A program made the translations under genes and the position numbers. The notes under the pieces are model-generated. The model saw nothing but the letters and a program-made list of their open reading frames with translations, was not told the origin of the DNA and did no database searches. A stretch of 36,265 nucleotides of DNA. It comes from an uncultured Clostridia bacterium (GTDB lineage: Bacteria; Bacillota; Clostridia; Christensenellales; Borkfalkiaceae). Shown in pieces: positions 17,937-25,266 of the stretch. Every line of letters begins with the position of its first letter. Position 1 is the first letter of the stretch. The stretch spans positions 1 to 36,265 of the forward strand of contig CANREU010000002.1 of NCBI GenBank assembly GCA_947629725.1, in the 5' to 3' direction.

Positions 17937-17967
17937 AAAAGCAGGCGGGACGGCTCCCCGTCCCGCC
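17937..17967 (-). terminator. Terminator of the nucleotidyltransferase-like gene
   Basis: GGCGGGACGG (17944-17953) and CCGTCCCGCC (17958-17967) form a perfect 10-bp stem with a 4-base loop. On the minus strand it is followed by TGCTTTTT. It lies about 40 bases after the stop of the leftward gene. Confidence 0.75.
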
Positions 17968-18004
17968 GAAGATTTGCGGTGCTCTTTTCTCCTATGTCTA
18001 TCTT

Positions 18005-18643
18005 CTACACCTTGTTATATACTTCATTCACCGCTTCGATATAACATATAAAAGAAGAGTGATGGTCATTCTTTTGCAAATGTTGATTTTTTATTTTTAG
18101 GTATTTATCTCGAACAATATTCCAACGCCCCTCTTGCTTTAATATTCGCGCGCGTTTTCGTATTTCCGCAGAATTCCGCACTTTATTCCAATAATATCTA
18201 TCAAATGCAACTATCCCCGTTTTTTGGTGAATCAGTCTCTCCCATGTCCCTTCATCGTTCATTGTGACAATCGCAAGATCAATGGAAAATTCAGTTCTTT
18301 GCTTTCCCTCAAAATGAAACGGCTTCGTCGTCAATGATGCCGTTGAATCTTCTACATCGGGCAGCCTGCTTGTACGCATAACTCGATTGAATGCTTTGCG
18401 CACGATCTCCTTTATTGTTTTTCCGTCATCCCAATCATCACAGGATAAGACATTCAAATTATAGTCAAAATCGATTGGGCCGTCTCCATTTTGCGTAACC
18501 ATGTTTCTTGCTCCGCTTCCGACCAAGAACACCTGACCGTTTAGTCCGTTCCTGCGGCATTCGTCCTCAACCTGTTTTACGATTGTGCTACAATAAGATT
18601 GTGCCCTGTGCAAAAATTCTTTGTCCTCTACATAGTGAAACAT
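18005..18643 (-). CDS. Nucleotidyltransferase-fold protein, unknown function
   Basis: The protein is 212 aa. The ATG at 18643 has an AAGGAG site. It shows the core of a nucleotidyltransferase: GSGAR at 42-46, then PIDFDYNL with Asp58 and Asp60 as metal ligands, and FSIDLAIV with Asp122 as the third. The ending EAVNEVYNKV resembles a family of uncharacterised proteins I recall from many Clostridia. Relatives with this fold include tRNA nucleotidyltransferases, aminoglycoside-modifying enzymes and defence cyclases, but none of these roles is shown. The gene is clearly richer in A+T than the carbohydrate operon, has its own consensus promoter and terminator, and sits beside ssrA, so it was probably acquired by transfer. 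It ends in TAG. Confidence 0.75.
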   Translation of the reverse strand: MFHYVEDKEFLHRAQSYCSTIVKQVEDECRRNGLNGQVFLVGSGARNMVTQNGDGPIDFDYNLNVLSCDDWDDGKTIKEIVRKAFNRVMRTSRLPDVEDSTASLTTKPFHFEGKQRTEFSIDLAIVTMNDEGTWERLIHQKTGIVAFDRYYWNKVRNSAEIRKRARILKQEGRWNIVRDKYLKIKNQHLQKNDHHSSFICYIEAVNEVYNKV

Positions 18644-18672
18644 TATCGTTCTCCTTCTTGCCCATGCCTCCC

Positions 18673-18724
18673 ATTTGCCTCATGGCAAATCGTATGATTA
18701 TACCATAAGACCCGTATTTGTCAA
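18673..18724 (-). promoter_or_regulatory. Consensus promoter and leader hairpin of the nucleotidyltransferase-like gene
   Basis: TTGACA (18719-18724), 16 bases, TATAAT (18697-18702) on the minus strand: both boxes match the sigma-A consensus exactly. ATTTGCC/GGCAAAT (18673-18679 and 18684-18690) forms a hairpin at the start of the leader, which may act as an operator or stabilise the message. Confidence 0.75.
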
Positions 18725-18743
18725 TATCTTTTTTGAAATTTAT

Positions 18744-18778
18744 AGAAAAAACTTACCCGAAAGTTCGGATAAGTTTTT
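18744..18778 (-). terminator. Terminator of ssrA
   Basis: Just beyond the CCA end of the tmRNA, AACTTA-CCGAA and TTCGG-TAAGTT pair across a short loop and run into a T-tract on the minus strand. Confidence 0.75.
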
Positions 18779-18780
18779 CA

Positions 18781-19168
18781 TGGTGGACCTGCGCAGAGTT
18801 GAACTGCGGTCTTACAAGGTTCATCCGTGGACACTACACGCTTAGTCCGTGGTCGATCTCGCCGTAGCAAAGTCCGCGGACAAACTTTGATACGGCATGC
18901 TTCCGAAATTCATCGCGGGGAGGGGGTAGCCAGCCGCCCCGCGACGTTCCCTACTCAATGACGCCCAAACCCCGACCGTAGGCCTTCGGGGCAGGACGGA
19001 GCTTAACGCTGTTAAGCCGCAAGTGCTACGCGGCGAGCCGAAGCCCGACGAGCAGCGGTAGAACGTCTGCTTTTATTATCAGCATTTGAATTTTTTCCGT
19101 TTTTACGGAGCCGAGCCTCCGGCGTGCGTCCGACGAAATCCGCTTGCAATCGAATCCGTAACAGGCCC
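18781..19168 (-). ncRNA. ssrA: Transfer-messenger RNA (tmRNA)
   Basis: The RNA is 388 nt. Its 5' end GGGCCTG pairs with CAGGTCC just before the ACCA 3' end, forming the acceptor stem. The T-arm is GCAG-TTCAACT-CTGC. The 5' half contains the D-loop-like GGATTCGATT. The message part begins after the A-rich stretch ending TTCAAAT; with GCT as resume codon the tag starts ADNKSRRS and ends RRVALAA before TAA (stop near 19013-19015). The ALAA ending is the usual protease signal. The tag has 23 residues with seven arginines, longer and more basic than the common 10-15-residue tags. tmRNA with SmpB frees stalled ribosomes and marks the unfinished protein for degradation. Confidence 0.92.
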
Positions 19169-19191
19169 GTATTGAAACGTTCGTCCTCTTT

Positions 19192-19220
19192 ATTCTATAC
19201 CCAGCGGGCGGAAAAGTCAA
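19192..19220 (-). promoter_or_regulatory. Promoter of ssrA
   Basis: TTGACT (19215-19220), 17 bases, TAGAAT (19192-19197) on the minus strand. The mature 5' end lies about 24 bases further, consistent with RNase P trimming of a short leader. Confidence 0.7.
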
Positions 19221-19259
19221 CTGTTTTCGTCTCCCCTCCCCTTTTTGTTCTTGTTACGG

Positions 19260-19288
19260 TTGCATTTTGCGTGAAAATATGCTATTCT
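19260..19288 (+). promoter_or_regulatory. Promoter of the first zinc-ribbon gene
   Basis: TTGCAT (19260-19265), 17 bases, TATTCT (19283-19288), about 25 bases before the ribosome-binding site. Confidence 0.55.
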
Positions 19289-19319
19289 TTTTGTGAAGTA
19301 CGAACGCGGGAGGAAAGCC

Positions 19320-19862
19320 ATGTTCTGCCGCTATTGCGGAAAAAAGCTCTTGGACGAAGCGCCTTTTTGCCCCTTTTGCGGTCTGCCTTTGGAGACGAAC
19401 TACTTTTGGGAGCCCCGCGCCGCCTCTCCCGACGGCGCAAAAACGGCGTCCGCGAATGAAACGGACGGGGCAAGCGGTGCAGGCACGCCGCCCGTAAAAT
19501 TCAAAAAATTTGCGCTTGCGGGGCTGATCCTCGCCGCGTGCTGTCTTCCCCTCCTCGTCCTCTTTGCCGCGCTCGCAGCGGTCTCCCGAAACGACGCTAT
19601 GATCGTCCTCTTCACCGTCCTCGCCCTTCTCCCCGCCTGCGGCGTTGTGACGGGGTTTGGCTTAACCGTTGCCGCGCTCGTAAAACTCCGCAGGGCAAAG
19701 GCGCCCATCGGGCTCGCCGTGGCGGGCGTTGCCGTCTCCTCGGCGGGGATGCTCGCCGTCGCGCTCTTGGTTGCCTTTGCGCTCCTCTTGACGGCCCTCC
19801 TCATGGCTTACGGCGCGGCGGCCGCTTCCATCCTCACCCTGCTCGCCATTGTGTTTGCTTGA
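19320..19862 (+). CDS. Zinc-ribbon membrane protein
   Basis: The protein is 180 aa from the ATG at 19320, which has a GGGAGGAAAG site; an earlier frame start at 19293 is not supported. The N-terminus has a zinc ribbon, CRYCGKKLLDEAPFCPFCG, with four cysteines. A Gly/Ala/Thr linker of about 30 residues follows, then about four hydrophobic segments, the last two forming a long Ala/Leu-rich stretch. Such proteins are common in Clostridia and have no known enzymatic role; sensing or protein-protein contact at the membrane is a guess. It is similar in layout, though not in the membrane part, to the gene at 20799-21206. Confidence 0.75.
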   Translation: MFCRYCGKKLLDEAPFCPFCGLPLETNYFWEPRAASPDGAKTASANETDGASGAGTPPVKFKKFALAGLILAACCLPLLVLFAALAAVSRNDAMIVLFTVLALLPACGVVTGFGLTVAALVKLRRAKAPIGLAVAGVAVSSAGMLAVALLVAFALLLTALLMAYGAAAASILTLLAIVFA

Positions 19863-19887
19863 CTATCTGTATAAAAAATATTATAAT
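19859..19887 (+). promoter_or_regulatory. Promoter overlapping the previous stop codon
   Basis: TTGACT (19859-19864), 17 bases, TATAAT (19882-19887). The -35 box contains the TGA stop of the zinc-ribbon gene. It drives the small membrane protein at 19953. Confidence 0.75.
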
Positions 19888-19952
19888 ACTATTTCTATCT
19901 TTTTGTATCGTCGGCGCACCGTGTGATAAAAAGAGAATATACGAGGAGCAAT

Positions 19953-20417
19953 ATGGACGAAAAGCCTGAAGAAAGACAAGCGGATACACAAAAGAATATG
20001 GAGCAAGGAAAGGACGTCGGCAAACAAATCATTAAATGGACCGCTATTATTATAAGTGTCCTTGTTTTGTTTATTATAATTTTCAGCGTCATCATGTGCA
20101 ATCAACCGAAAATTGAATATGGAATCACAAAAACAGAATTCGGTGTTGACGCGGATGGAAACCTCGACAACAAGGTTGCTGTAGTAACTGTTACCGTCAA
20201 AAATCCAAAAAAGGAAAAAGTAACGATTTTTTGTTCTGTTAATGTAAAAAGTAAGGCAGATGATAGACTTATAGGTTTTAATTCACACTATATTATAGTT
20301 CAGGCAAATTCTACTGTAAGTAGTGCATTCGTGATTAAGCCATATTGGTCATACGATACGTTTGAAAATTGCTATTCAAGTATAGATAACTTTATGATTA
20401 TGCCGGAAATAAATTAA
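19953..20417 (+). CDS. Small single-pass membrane protein, unknown function
   Basis: The protein is 154 aa from the ATG at 19953, which has a GAGGAGC site. A charged N-terminus of about 27 residues precedes one membrane helix (about 28-48), placing the remaining 105 residues outside. The outer part alternates hydrophobic and polar residues (VAVVTVTVKNPKKEKVTIF), like an Ig-like or FxLYD-type beta-sandwich found in Firmicutes. No enzyme motif is visible. The gene is much richer in A+T than its neighbours and has its own strong promoter, which hints at recent transfer. Confidence 0.7.
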   Translation: MDEKPEERQADTQKNMEQGKDVGKQIIKWTAIIISVLVLFIIIFSVIMCNQPKIEYGITKTEFGVDADGNLDNKVAVVTVTVKNPKKEKVTIFCSVNVKSKADDRLIGFNSHYIIVQANSTVSSAFVIKPYWSYDTFENCYSSIDNFMIMPEIN

Positions 20418-20465
20418 ATTGCCATAAAATCGCTTCTTTCTTTATGTTGGCATCTATTCTATTAC

Positions 20466-20496
20466 GCCGCCCGTGCGCATGACGCGCACGGGCGGC
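20466..20496 (-). terminator. Strong hairpin after the XRE regulator gene
   Basis: A perfect 13-bp stem, GCCGCCCGTGCGC (20466-20478) with GCGCACGGGCGGC (20484-20496) and a 5-base loop, lies between the convergent genes. The following T-run is short on both strands, so it may be an inefficient or factor-assisted terminator. Confidence 0.55.
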
Positions 20497-20498
20497 TT

Positions 20499-20708
20499 TC
20501 ACCACTCCTCCCTCCCGCAGAGAAGGTCGATACTCACGCCGAAAAGATCGGCAAGTTTCCATAGGTACGAGAGGGTCGGCTCGATCTTCGCCCGCTCCCA
20601 CTCGCTCACGCACTGCTGGGTGACCCCCACCGCCTCCGCAAGCCTCCCCTGCGAGAGCCCGCGGTCCTTCCGAAGCGCCTTCAAATTTTCCGAAAACCGA
20701 TTGTCCAC
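20499..20708 (-). CDS. XRE-family (Cro/CI-type) repressor
   Basis: The protein is 69 aa and is almost entirely one helix-turn-helix domain: LKALRKDRGLSQGRLAEAVG, then VTQQCVSEWERAKIEP as turn and recognition helix, then SYLWKLADLFGVSIDLLCG. The start is GTG at 20708, which has no ribosome-binding site; the predicted transcription start is only 8-9 bases upstream, so translation should be nearly leaderless, as for some phage repressors. It is divergent from the zinc-ribbon membrane protein gene and the shared region holds two matching inverted repeats, so it probably represses both genes. Confidence 0.82.
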   Translation of the reverse strand: MDNRFSENLKALRKDRGLSQGRLAEAVGVTQQCVSEWERAKIEPTLSYLWKLADLFGVSIDLLCGREEW

Positions 20709-20717
20709 ATGGAAATT

Positions 20718-20763
20718 TTACAACTATAATTGTAAAATAATTGACTTACAAGAATACTTGTGA
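20718..20763. promoter_or_regulatory. Two operator-like repeats, TTACAA-N6-TTGTRA
   Basis: TTACAA-N6-TTGTAA (20718-20735) and TTACAA-N6-TTGTGA (20746-20763) have the same half-sites and spacing, with centres 28 bases apart. The first covers the -10 of the leftward promoter; the second overlaps the leftward -35 and fills the spacer of the rightward promoter. This fits binding by the XRE repressor at both promoters. Confidence 0.65.
20723..20751 (-). promoter_or_regulatory. Promoter of the XRE gene
   Basis: TTGTAA (20746-20751), 17 bases, TATAGT (20723-20728) on the minus strand. Its -35 box is part of one operator-like repeat and its -10 box lies in the other. Confidence 0.6.
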
Positions 20764-20769
20764 TAGAAT
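20741..20769 (+). promoter_or_regulatory. Promoter of the second zinc-ribbon gene
   Basis: TTGACT (20741-20746), 17 bases, TAGAAT (20764-20769). The spacer is occupied by the second operator-like repeat. Confidence 0.7.
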
Positions 20770-20798
20770 GGGGGAAAATTTGATACGGAGGAAAAAGT

Positions 20799-21206
20799 AT
20801 GTACTGTAAACATTGCGGAAAAGAACTCGCGGACGAAGCCCTGATGTGTCCCGACTGTGGCACGCCGACGGACGGAAAGCACACCGTCCGCAGGCCTGCG
20901 CCCGTGAGCGAACAACCGTCCCCTCTCGGCGCAATTGCCCTCTTTCTTGCCGTCTTCGCGTTTGTGACGGGAATTATTTTCGGCTCCTTCTTCTACGCGT
21001 TCACGGGGTCTGCGATCCTGCTCTACATGATCGGTGCGACGACGATCCTGCCCGCGCTCACTGCCATCTGCCTCGGGATCGCCGTGCTTATCCGCGGAGA
21101 GACGGGAAAAGATCGGGCCTTTGCGATCGCCGCGATCGCGCTTGCGGGAACGATGCTCCTCTTCCTGTTCCTCAGCGTGTGCATCATCGCAAGCGGCGTT
21201 CTTTGA
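20799..21206 (+). CDS. Zinc-ribbon membrane protein under XRE control
   Basis: The protein is 135 aa. The ATG at 20799 has an ACGGAGG site. It begins with a zinc ribbon, CKHCGKELADEALMCPDCG, then a short linker and three hydrophobic segments (about 43-65, 67-98 and 107-133). It resembles the protein at 19320-19862 in the ribbon but is shorter. The function is unknown. The divergent XRE gene and the operator-like repeats suggest that it is made only under a particular condition. Confidence 0.78.
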   Translation: MYCKHCGKELADEALMCPDCGTPTDGKHTVRRPAPVSEQPSPLGAIALFLAVFAFVTGIIFGSFFYAFTGSAILLYMIGATTILPALTAICLGIAVLIRGETGKDRAFAIAAIALAGTMLLFLFLSVCIIASGVL

Positions 21207-21220
21207 CGTTTGTTACGACG

Positions 21221-21253
21221 CCGCCGACCGCAAATGCGGTCGGCGGATTTTTT
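21221..21253 (+). terminator. Intrinsic terminator of the second zinc-ribbon gene
   Basis: CCGCCGACCG and CGGTCGGCGG form a perfect stem around a 6-base loop, followed by ATTTTTT. Confidence 0.88.
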
Positions 21254-21289
21254 ATTTTTTGGACAAGGTACACGCTCCTTCCTCTGTAT

Positions 21290-21470
21290 CCCCCTCATTC
21301 CGAGGGAGCGCAGCGACCGAGTGAATCTTGCCTTTTCGCAGTACTGTAAGATACACTCCGCCGCAAAGAGCGCGGCGTCGGTATGAGGGAATAACCCCCT
21401 TGCCTTCCCCCCGACGGGGGGAAGGCAAGGGGGGTGGGCGGGGCGGCTCGGGATGACGTGGCGGCCCGCC
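21290..21470. repeat. Intergenic G/C-rich repeat element with long hairpin
   Basis: A perfect 18-bp hairpin (arms 21395-21412 and 21416-21433, 3-base loop) has a CCTTCCCCCC core. It is flanked by CCGCCGCAAAGAGCGCGGCG (21359-21378) on one side and TCGGGATGACGTGG on the other. The same three blocks in the same order occur inside the dipeptidase gene at 31137-31262, so both are copies of one dispersed element. It lies just after the recG stop and may also end recG transcription. Confidence 0.65.
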
Positions 21471-21473
21471 TTT

Positions 21474-23474
21474 TCAATTCATCACGACGTCCTTCAAGCT
21501 CTCGTACTTTGCCATCGCGGCGGCGCGGAGGTCCTCGCCGATCCCCGAGGCAAACGCTTCGTCCACGAGCTTTTTCGCCTTAAAAATGACCTCGGCGGAG
21601 TAGCGCAAATTTTTAATATCCGATAAGAATTTGCCGCTCTGGCGGGTGCCGAAGAAGTCGCCGCCTCCCCGCAATTCCAAGTCCTTTTCGGCGAGCTCGA
21701 AGCCGTCGGAAGTGTTTTTCAAAATATTTAGTCTCTCGCGCGCGACGTCGCTCTCCGCGCCCATGAAGAGGAAGCACCAGCTCTTGTCGCTCCCCCGCCC
21801 CACCCTTCCGCGGAGCTGGTGGAGCTGCGAGAGGCCGAAACGCTCGGCGTTCATCACGACCATGATGGTCGCGGCGGGCACGTCCACCCCCACCTCGATG
21901 ACGGTGGTGGAGACGAGGCAGTCGTAGTCCCCCCGTTTGAACGCCGTCATCACCTCCGTCTTCTCCCTCTCCTTCATCCTGCCGTGGAGGAGGGCGAAGC
22001 GGACGTCGGGGAGCTTTTGCCGAAGCTCGTCGTAGAGGGCGGTGACGGAGACGACCTCCCCCTCATCGTCGTCTATCTTGGCGCAGACGAAGTACGCCTG
22101 CTTCCCCTTCTTGGTCTCGCCGCGCACATATTGGAGCATGGCGTCGTACTTGAAGGCGGGCACGACGGAGGTCGCGATCTCCTGCCTCTCCTTCGGCTTA
22201 TCGGGGATGGTCGTCACGTCGAGATCGCCGTAAAAGATCAGGGAAAGGGTGCGCGGAATGGGGGTCGCCGACATCACCAAAACGTCGGGAGCGTCTCCTT
22301 TTTCACTCAATGTATTACGCTGCGCGACCCCGAAACGGTGCTGCTCGTCGCACACGCAGAAGGCGAGTTCGCGGAAGCGGACGTCCCCCTGCAAAACGGC
22401 GTGAGTGCCGCACAAAACGTCGATCTCCCCCGCCGCGAGCGCCCGCTTCACTTCCCTCTTTTCGGAGGCGGAAGAGGACCCTGCGAGGTACCCCACGCGG
22501 TAGTCGGGGAACATCTTTTGAAGGAGCAAAAAGTTCTGCTCGGCGAGGACTTCGGTCGGCGAAAGGTACACCGCCTGATAGCCGCTTTTTATCGCCATGA
22601 AGATGCCCGTGAGGGCGACCGCCGTCTTGCCGCTGCCGACGTCCCCCTGAAGGAGCCTGTTCATGCGCTCGGGGGAAGTCACGGCGTCGTAAATGGCCCG
22701 CACCGCCCCCTGCTGGCCCGCCGTGAACGCGAAGGGGAACCGCCTCTCGAAGGCGGCGACGTCCCGCTCGGTGACCGAGTAGATCCTGCGGCGCATCTCC
22801 CGCTTATCCCCCTTCACGAGCTTGAAGGCGGAGACGAGGGTGAAGTACTCCTCGAGGGCGATCCGCTCGGCCGCGGCGTACATTTCCCCCTGATTTTGGG
22901 GGTTGTGGACGGCAAAATACGCCGTTTTGAGGTCGGAAAGCCTGTATTTCTCGCGGAGGACGGGCGGGATCGCCGACTCGAATTTTTCAACTTTCAGGGC
23001 GGAGGAGACCGCCTCCCGCACCGCCCTTTGGGTGAGAGCCCCCTTCAAGGGGTAGACGGGCACGAGCCCCTTCAGGCGGTTGTTTTTTTCGATCGGCTCG
23101 AAGGTGGGATTGACGACGGAGAACTGCCCGATACGGTTCTGGACCCGCCCGTAGAAGAGGTACACCCCCTCCTTCATGCGGGAGGCGAGGTAGGGCATGT
23201 TGAACCAAACGGCGGGGAACGCCTCGCCGTCCTGCTCGAGCCAGGCGCGCAAAATTTTGAGGTTGCCCTTGCGGCGCACGGGCTCCGCGCCGATAAGGCG
23301 GGCGGCAAAGAGCGCCGTCTCCCCGTCGGGCACCGAAAAGACCGAGACACGGCTTGTCATGTCGAGATAGGCGCGCGGGAAGAAGCGGACGAGATCCCCG
23401 CTCTCGCGGATATTCAGTTTCGCGAATTCCTTCGCCCGCTTCTCGGTGACGAAGCGCAGATCGGTGATTTTCAT
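21474..23474 (-). CDS. recG: ATP-dependent DNA helicase RecG
   Basis: The protein is 666 aa, close to the usual 680. The N-terminal wedge/OB region (about 1-230) is followed by a helicase core: Walker A GDVGSGKT near 280-287, the RecG-type DEQH box in CDEQHRFGV, SATPIPRT, and motif VI QLRGRVGRG. The C-terminal segment LELRGGGDFFGTRQSG is typical of RecG. It remodels stalled replication forks and Holliday junctions. The ATG at 23474 has only a weak AAGAAA site. It is separated from fakA by a terminator. Confidence 0.96.
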   Translation of the reverse strand: MKITDLRFVTEKRAKEFAKLNIRESGDLVRFFPRAYLDMTSRVSVFSVPDGETALFAARLIGAEPVRRKGNLKILRAWLEQDGEAFPAVWFNMPYLASRMKEGVYLFYGRVQNRIGQFSVVNPTFEPIEKNNRLKGLVPVYPLKGALTQRAVREAVSSALKVEKFESAIPPVLREKYRLSDLKTAYFAVHNPQNQGEMYAAAERIALEEYFTLVSAFKLVKGDKREMRRRIYSVTERDVAAFERRFPFAFTAGQQGAVRAIYDAVTSPERMNRLLQGDVGSGKTAVALTGIFMAIKSGYQAVYLSPTEVLAEQNFLLLQKMFPDYRVGYLAGSSSASEKREVKRALAAGEIDVLCGTHAVLQGDVRFRELAFCVCDEQHRFGVAQRNTLSEKGDAPDVLVMSATPIPRTLSLIFYGDLDVTTIPDKPKERQEIATSVVPAFKYDAMLQYVRGETKKGKQAYFVCAKIDDDEGEVVSVTALYDELRQKLPDVRFALLHGRMKEREKTEVMTAFKRGDYDCLVSTTVIEVGVDVPAATIMVVMNAERFGLSQLHQLRGRVGRGSDKSWCFLFMGAESDVARERLNILKNTSDGFELAEKDLELRGGGDFFGTRQSGKFLSDIKNLRYSAEVIFKAKKLVDEAFASGIGEDLRAAAMAKYESLKDVVMN

Positions 23475-23540
23475 TTTCTTGAATTTACAAATATTTTCTT
23501 TCGGTTTTTTGAATGACGCCGAGGGCGGCGCGGATAAAGA

Positions 23541-23562
23541 AAAGAGCGGTTGCCCGCTCTTT
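23541..23562 (-). terminator. Terminator after fakA
   Basis: AAAGAGCGG (23541-23549) and CCGCTCTTT (23554-23562) pair around a 4-base loop, and the minus strand continues into a T-rich stretch. Confidence 0.75.
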
Positions 23563-23576
23563 CGTTCCGTATGTTT

Positions 23577-25223
23577 TTACTCCAGCGAGAGCAGGTAGTA
23601 GTAGACGGGCTGCCCGCCGAAGTGGTAGTCGACGTCGCAGTCGGGGAAGGCCTCGGCGACCTTTGCCGCGAGCGCCTTCGCGTCCTCCTCCTTCACGTCC
23701 GCCCCGTAGTAGAGTGTGATCACCTCGTGGTAGTCCTCCTTGAGCTTGTCGAGGAGCTTCAGAACGGTCTCGTCCACGGAGTTGCTCTTGGCGAGGATCT
23801 TCTTGTCGTCGAGCCCGATGATGTCCCCCTCCTTGATGGAGAAGCCGTTCACGTTAGTCGTGCGGACGGCGTGGGTCACCTGCCCCGCCTTCACGTTGTC
23901 GAGGGCGTGGATCATGTTGGTCTTGTTCTCCTCCGCCGAAGCGTCGGGCGAGAAAGCAAGCGCCGCCGCAAAGCCCTGCGGGACGTTCTTCGTGGGAATG
24001 ACGTGAATGGTGCGGTTCTCCACGAGCGCCTTCGCCTGTTCGGCGGCGAGAATGATGTTTTTGTTGTTGGGGAACACAAAGACGTTATCCGCGTTCACTT
24101 TCTGCACGGCGGTCGCGATGTCGGAGGCGGAAGGGTTCATCGTCTGCCCGCCCTCGATCACGCGGTCGACGAAGAGGTCCTTGAAAATATCCGAAATGCC
24201 CTGCCCCGCGCAGATGGCGAGCATCCCCTGCTCCTTCTTTTCCGCCTCCCTCTTTGCGCGGAGGGCGCGGTTCTGCTCGAGCATGTTCTCGATCTTGGGA
24301 CGGTCGAGCTCGCCGAGCTCCAGAGCGTAGGTGAGGGCGACGCCCGGGCAGTTGGTGTGCACGTGCACCTTGATCATCTCGAGGTCGCCGATGCAGATGA
24401 CGGAGTCGCCGATCCCCATGAGGTTCTCGCGCAATTTATCGATGTCCGCAAGGGTCGTGCTCTTTTTCAGATTGATGACGAAAAATTCGGTGCAGTAGGC
24501 GAATTGAATCTCGCCGAGGTCCATGTTGATGATGTCGGAATTGTCGCCGAAGTCGTCGTCCATAGAGACGGCGGAGGCGTCCGTCTGCACGTCGGCGACG
24601 TCCTCGTCCCCCATGATGGCGGCCTCGAAACCGCGCATGATGGTCATGAGCCCCACGCCGCCCGAGTCCACCACGCCCGCCTTCTTCAGAACGGGGAGGA
24701 GTTCGGGGGTCTTCGCGAGCGCCTTGTCTCCCTCCGCGATGACGGCGGGCAGGAAGGTCTCGAAGTCGCGGTGCTTGCCCGCGATCTTCACCGCGTATTC
24801 GCTCATCATGCGGACGACGGTGAGAATGGTGCCCTCTTTGGGGATCGCAACGGCGTTATAGGCGACTTTCGTGCCCTGTTCGAGCGCCTTTGCGAAGGTT
24901 TTCGTGTCGACTTCGGGCTTTCCGTCCCGCAAGACGGTGCACATGCCGCGGAAAATTTGCGATAAAATGACGCCCGAGTTTCCCCGCGCGCCCTTAAGGG
25001 CCCCCTTCGAGACGCTGTCGCACACCTCGCGGAAACTTCCCGAGGCGTTGGAAGAGAGCTCCTTCACCGCCGACTGGATGGTCAGCGACATATTCGTACC
25101 GGTATCTCCGTCGGGCACGGGGAAGACGTTCAACGCGTCTACCTTTGCCCGGTTGCTTTCGAGCAGTTTCGCGCCCGTGAGCACCATCTTTCGGAAGGTG
25201 GCGCAATTTATCGTTTTTTGCAT
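23577..25223 (-). CDS. fakA: Fatty acid kinase catalytic subunit FakA (YloV), DhaL/DAK2 domain
   Basis: The protein is 548 aa. The N-terminal DhaL-type kinase domain (about 1-200) has the metal/ATP loop FPVPDGDTGTNM at 34-45 and GARGNSGVILSQ near 100. A middle domain follows, then a C-terminal domain containing FPNNKNIILAAEQA, as in FakA. Together with a FakB fatty-acid carrier the family makes acyl-phosphate from exogenous fatty acid for phospholipid synthesis. The ATG at 25223 has an AGGGAG site. It lies 43 bases after yloU, the standard Firmicutes order. Confidence 0.93.
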   Translation of the reverse strand: MQKTINCATFRKMVLTGAKLLESNRAKVDALNVFPVPDGDTGTNMSLTIQSAVKELSSNASGSFREVCDSVSKGALKGARGNSGVILSQIFRGMCTVLRDGKPEVDTKTFAKALEQGTKVAYNAVAIPKEGTILTVVRMMSEYAVKIAGKHRDFETFLPAVIAEGDKALAKTPELLPVLKKAGVVDSGGVGLMTIMRGFEAAIMGDEDVADVQTDASAVSMDDDFGDNSDIINMDLGEIQFAYCTEFFVINLKKSTTLADIDKLRENLMGIGDSVICIGDLEMIKVHVHTNCPGVALTYALELGELDRPKIENMLEQNRALRAKREAEKKEQGMLAICAGQGISDIFKDLFVDRVIEGGQTMNPSASDIATAVQKVNADNVFVFPNNKNIILAAEQAKALVENRTIHVIPTKNVPQGFAAALAFSPDASAEENKTNMIHALDNVKAGQVTHAVRTTNVNGFSIKEGDIIGLDDKKILAKSNSVDETVLKLLDKLKEDYHEVITLYYGADVKEEDAKALAAKVAEAFPDCDVDYHFGGQPVYYYLLSLE

Positions 25224-25266
25224 GATCGCTCCCTATGGATAAGAATGAAAAAACGCGGAGACGAAG

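Noticed and set aside
18005-18643. The nucleotidyltransferase-fold gene as a CBASS defence cyclase
   Set aside because: No effector, Cap2/Cap3-like or other defence gene is next to it. The motifs are shared by many nucleotidyltransferases.
19026-19220. A 64-codon frame in the ssrA region
   Set aside because: It lies inside the tmRNA and its promoter and is explained by that RNA.
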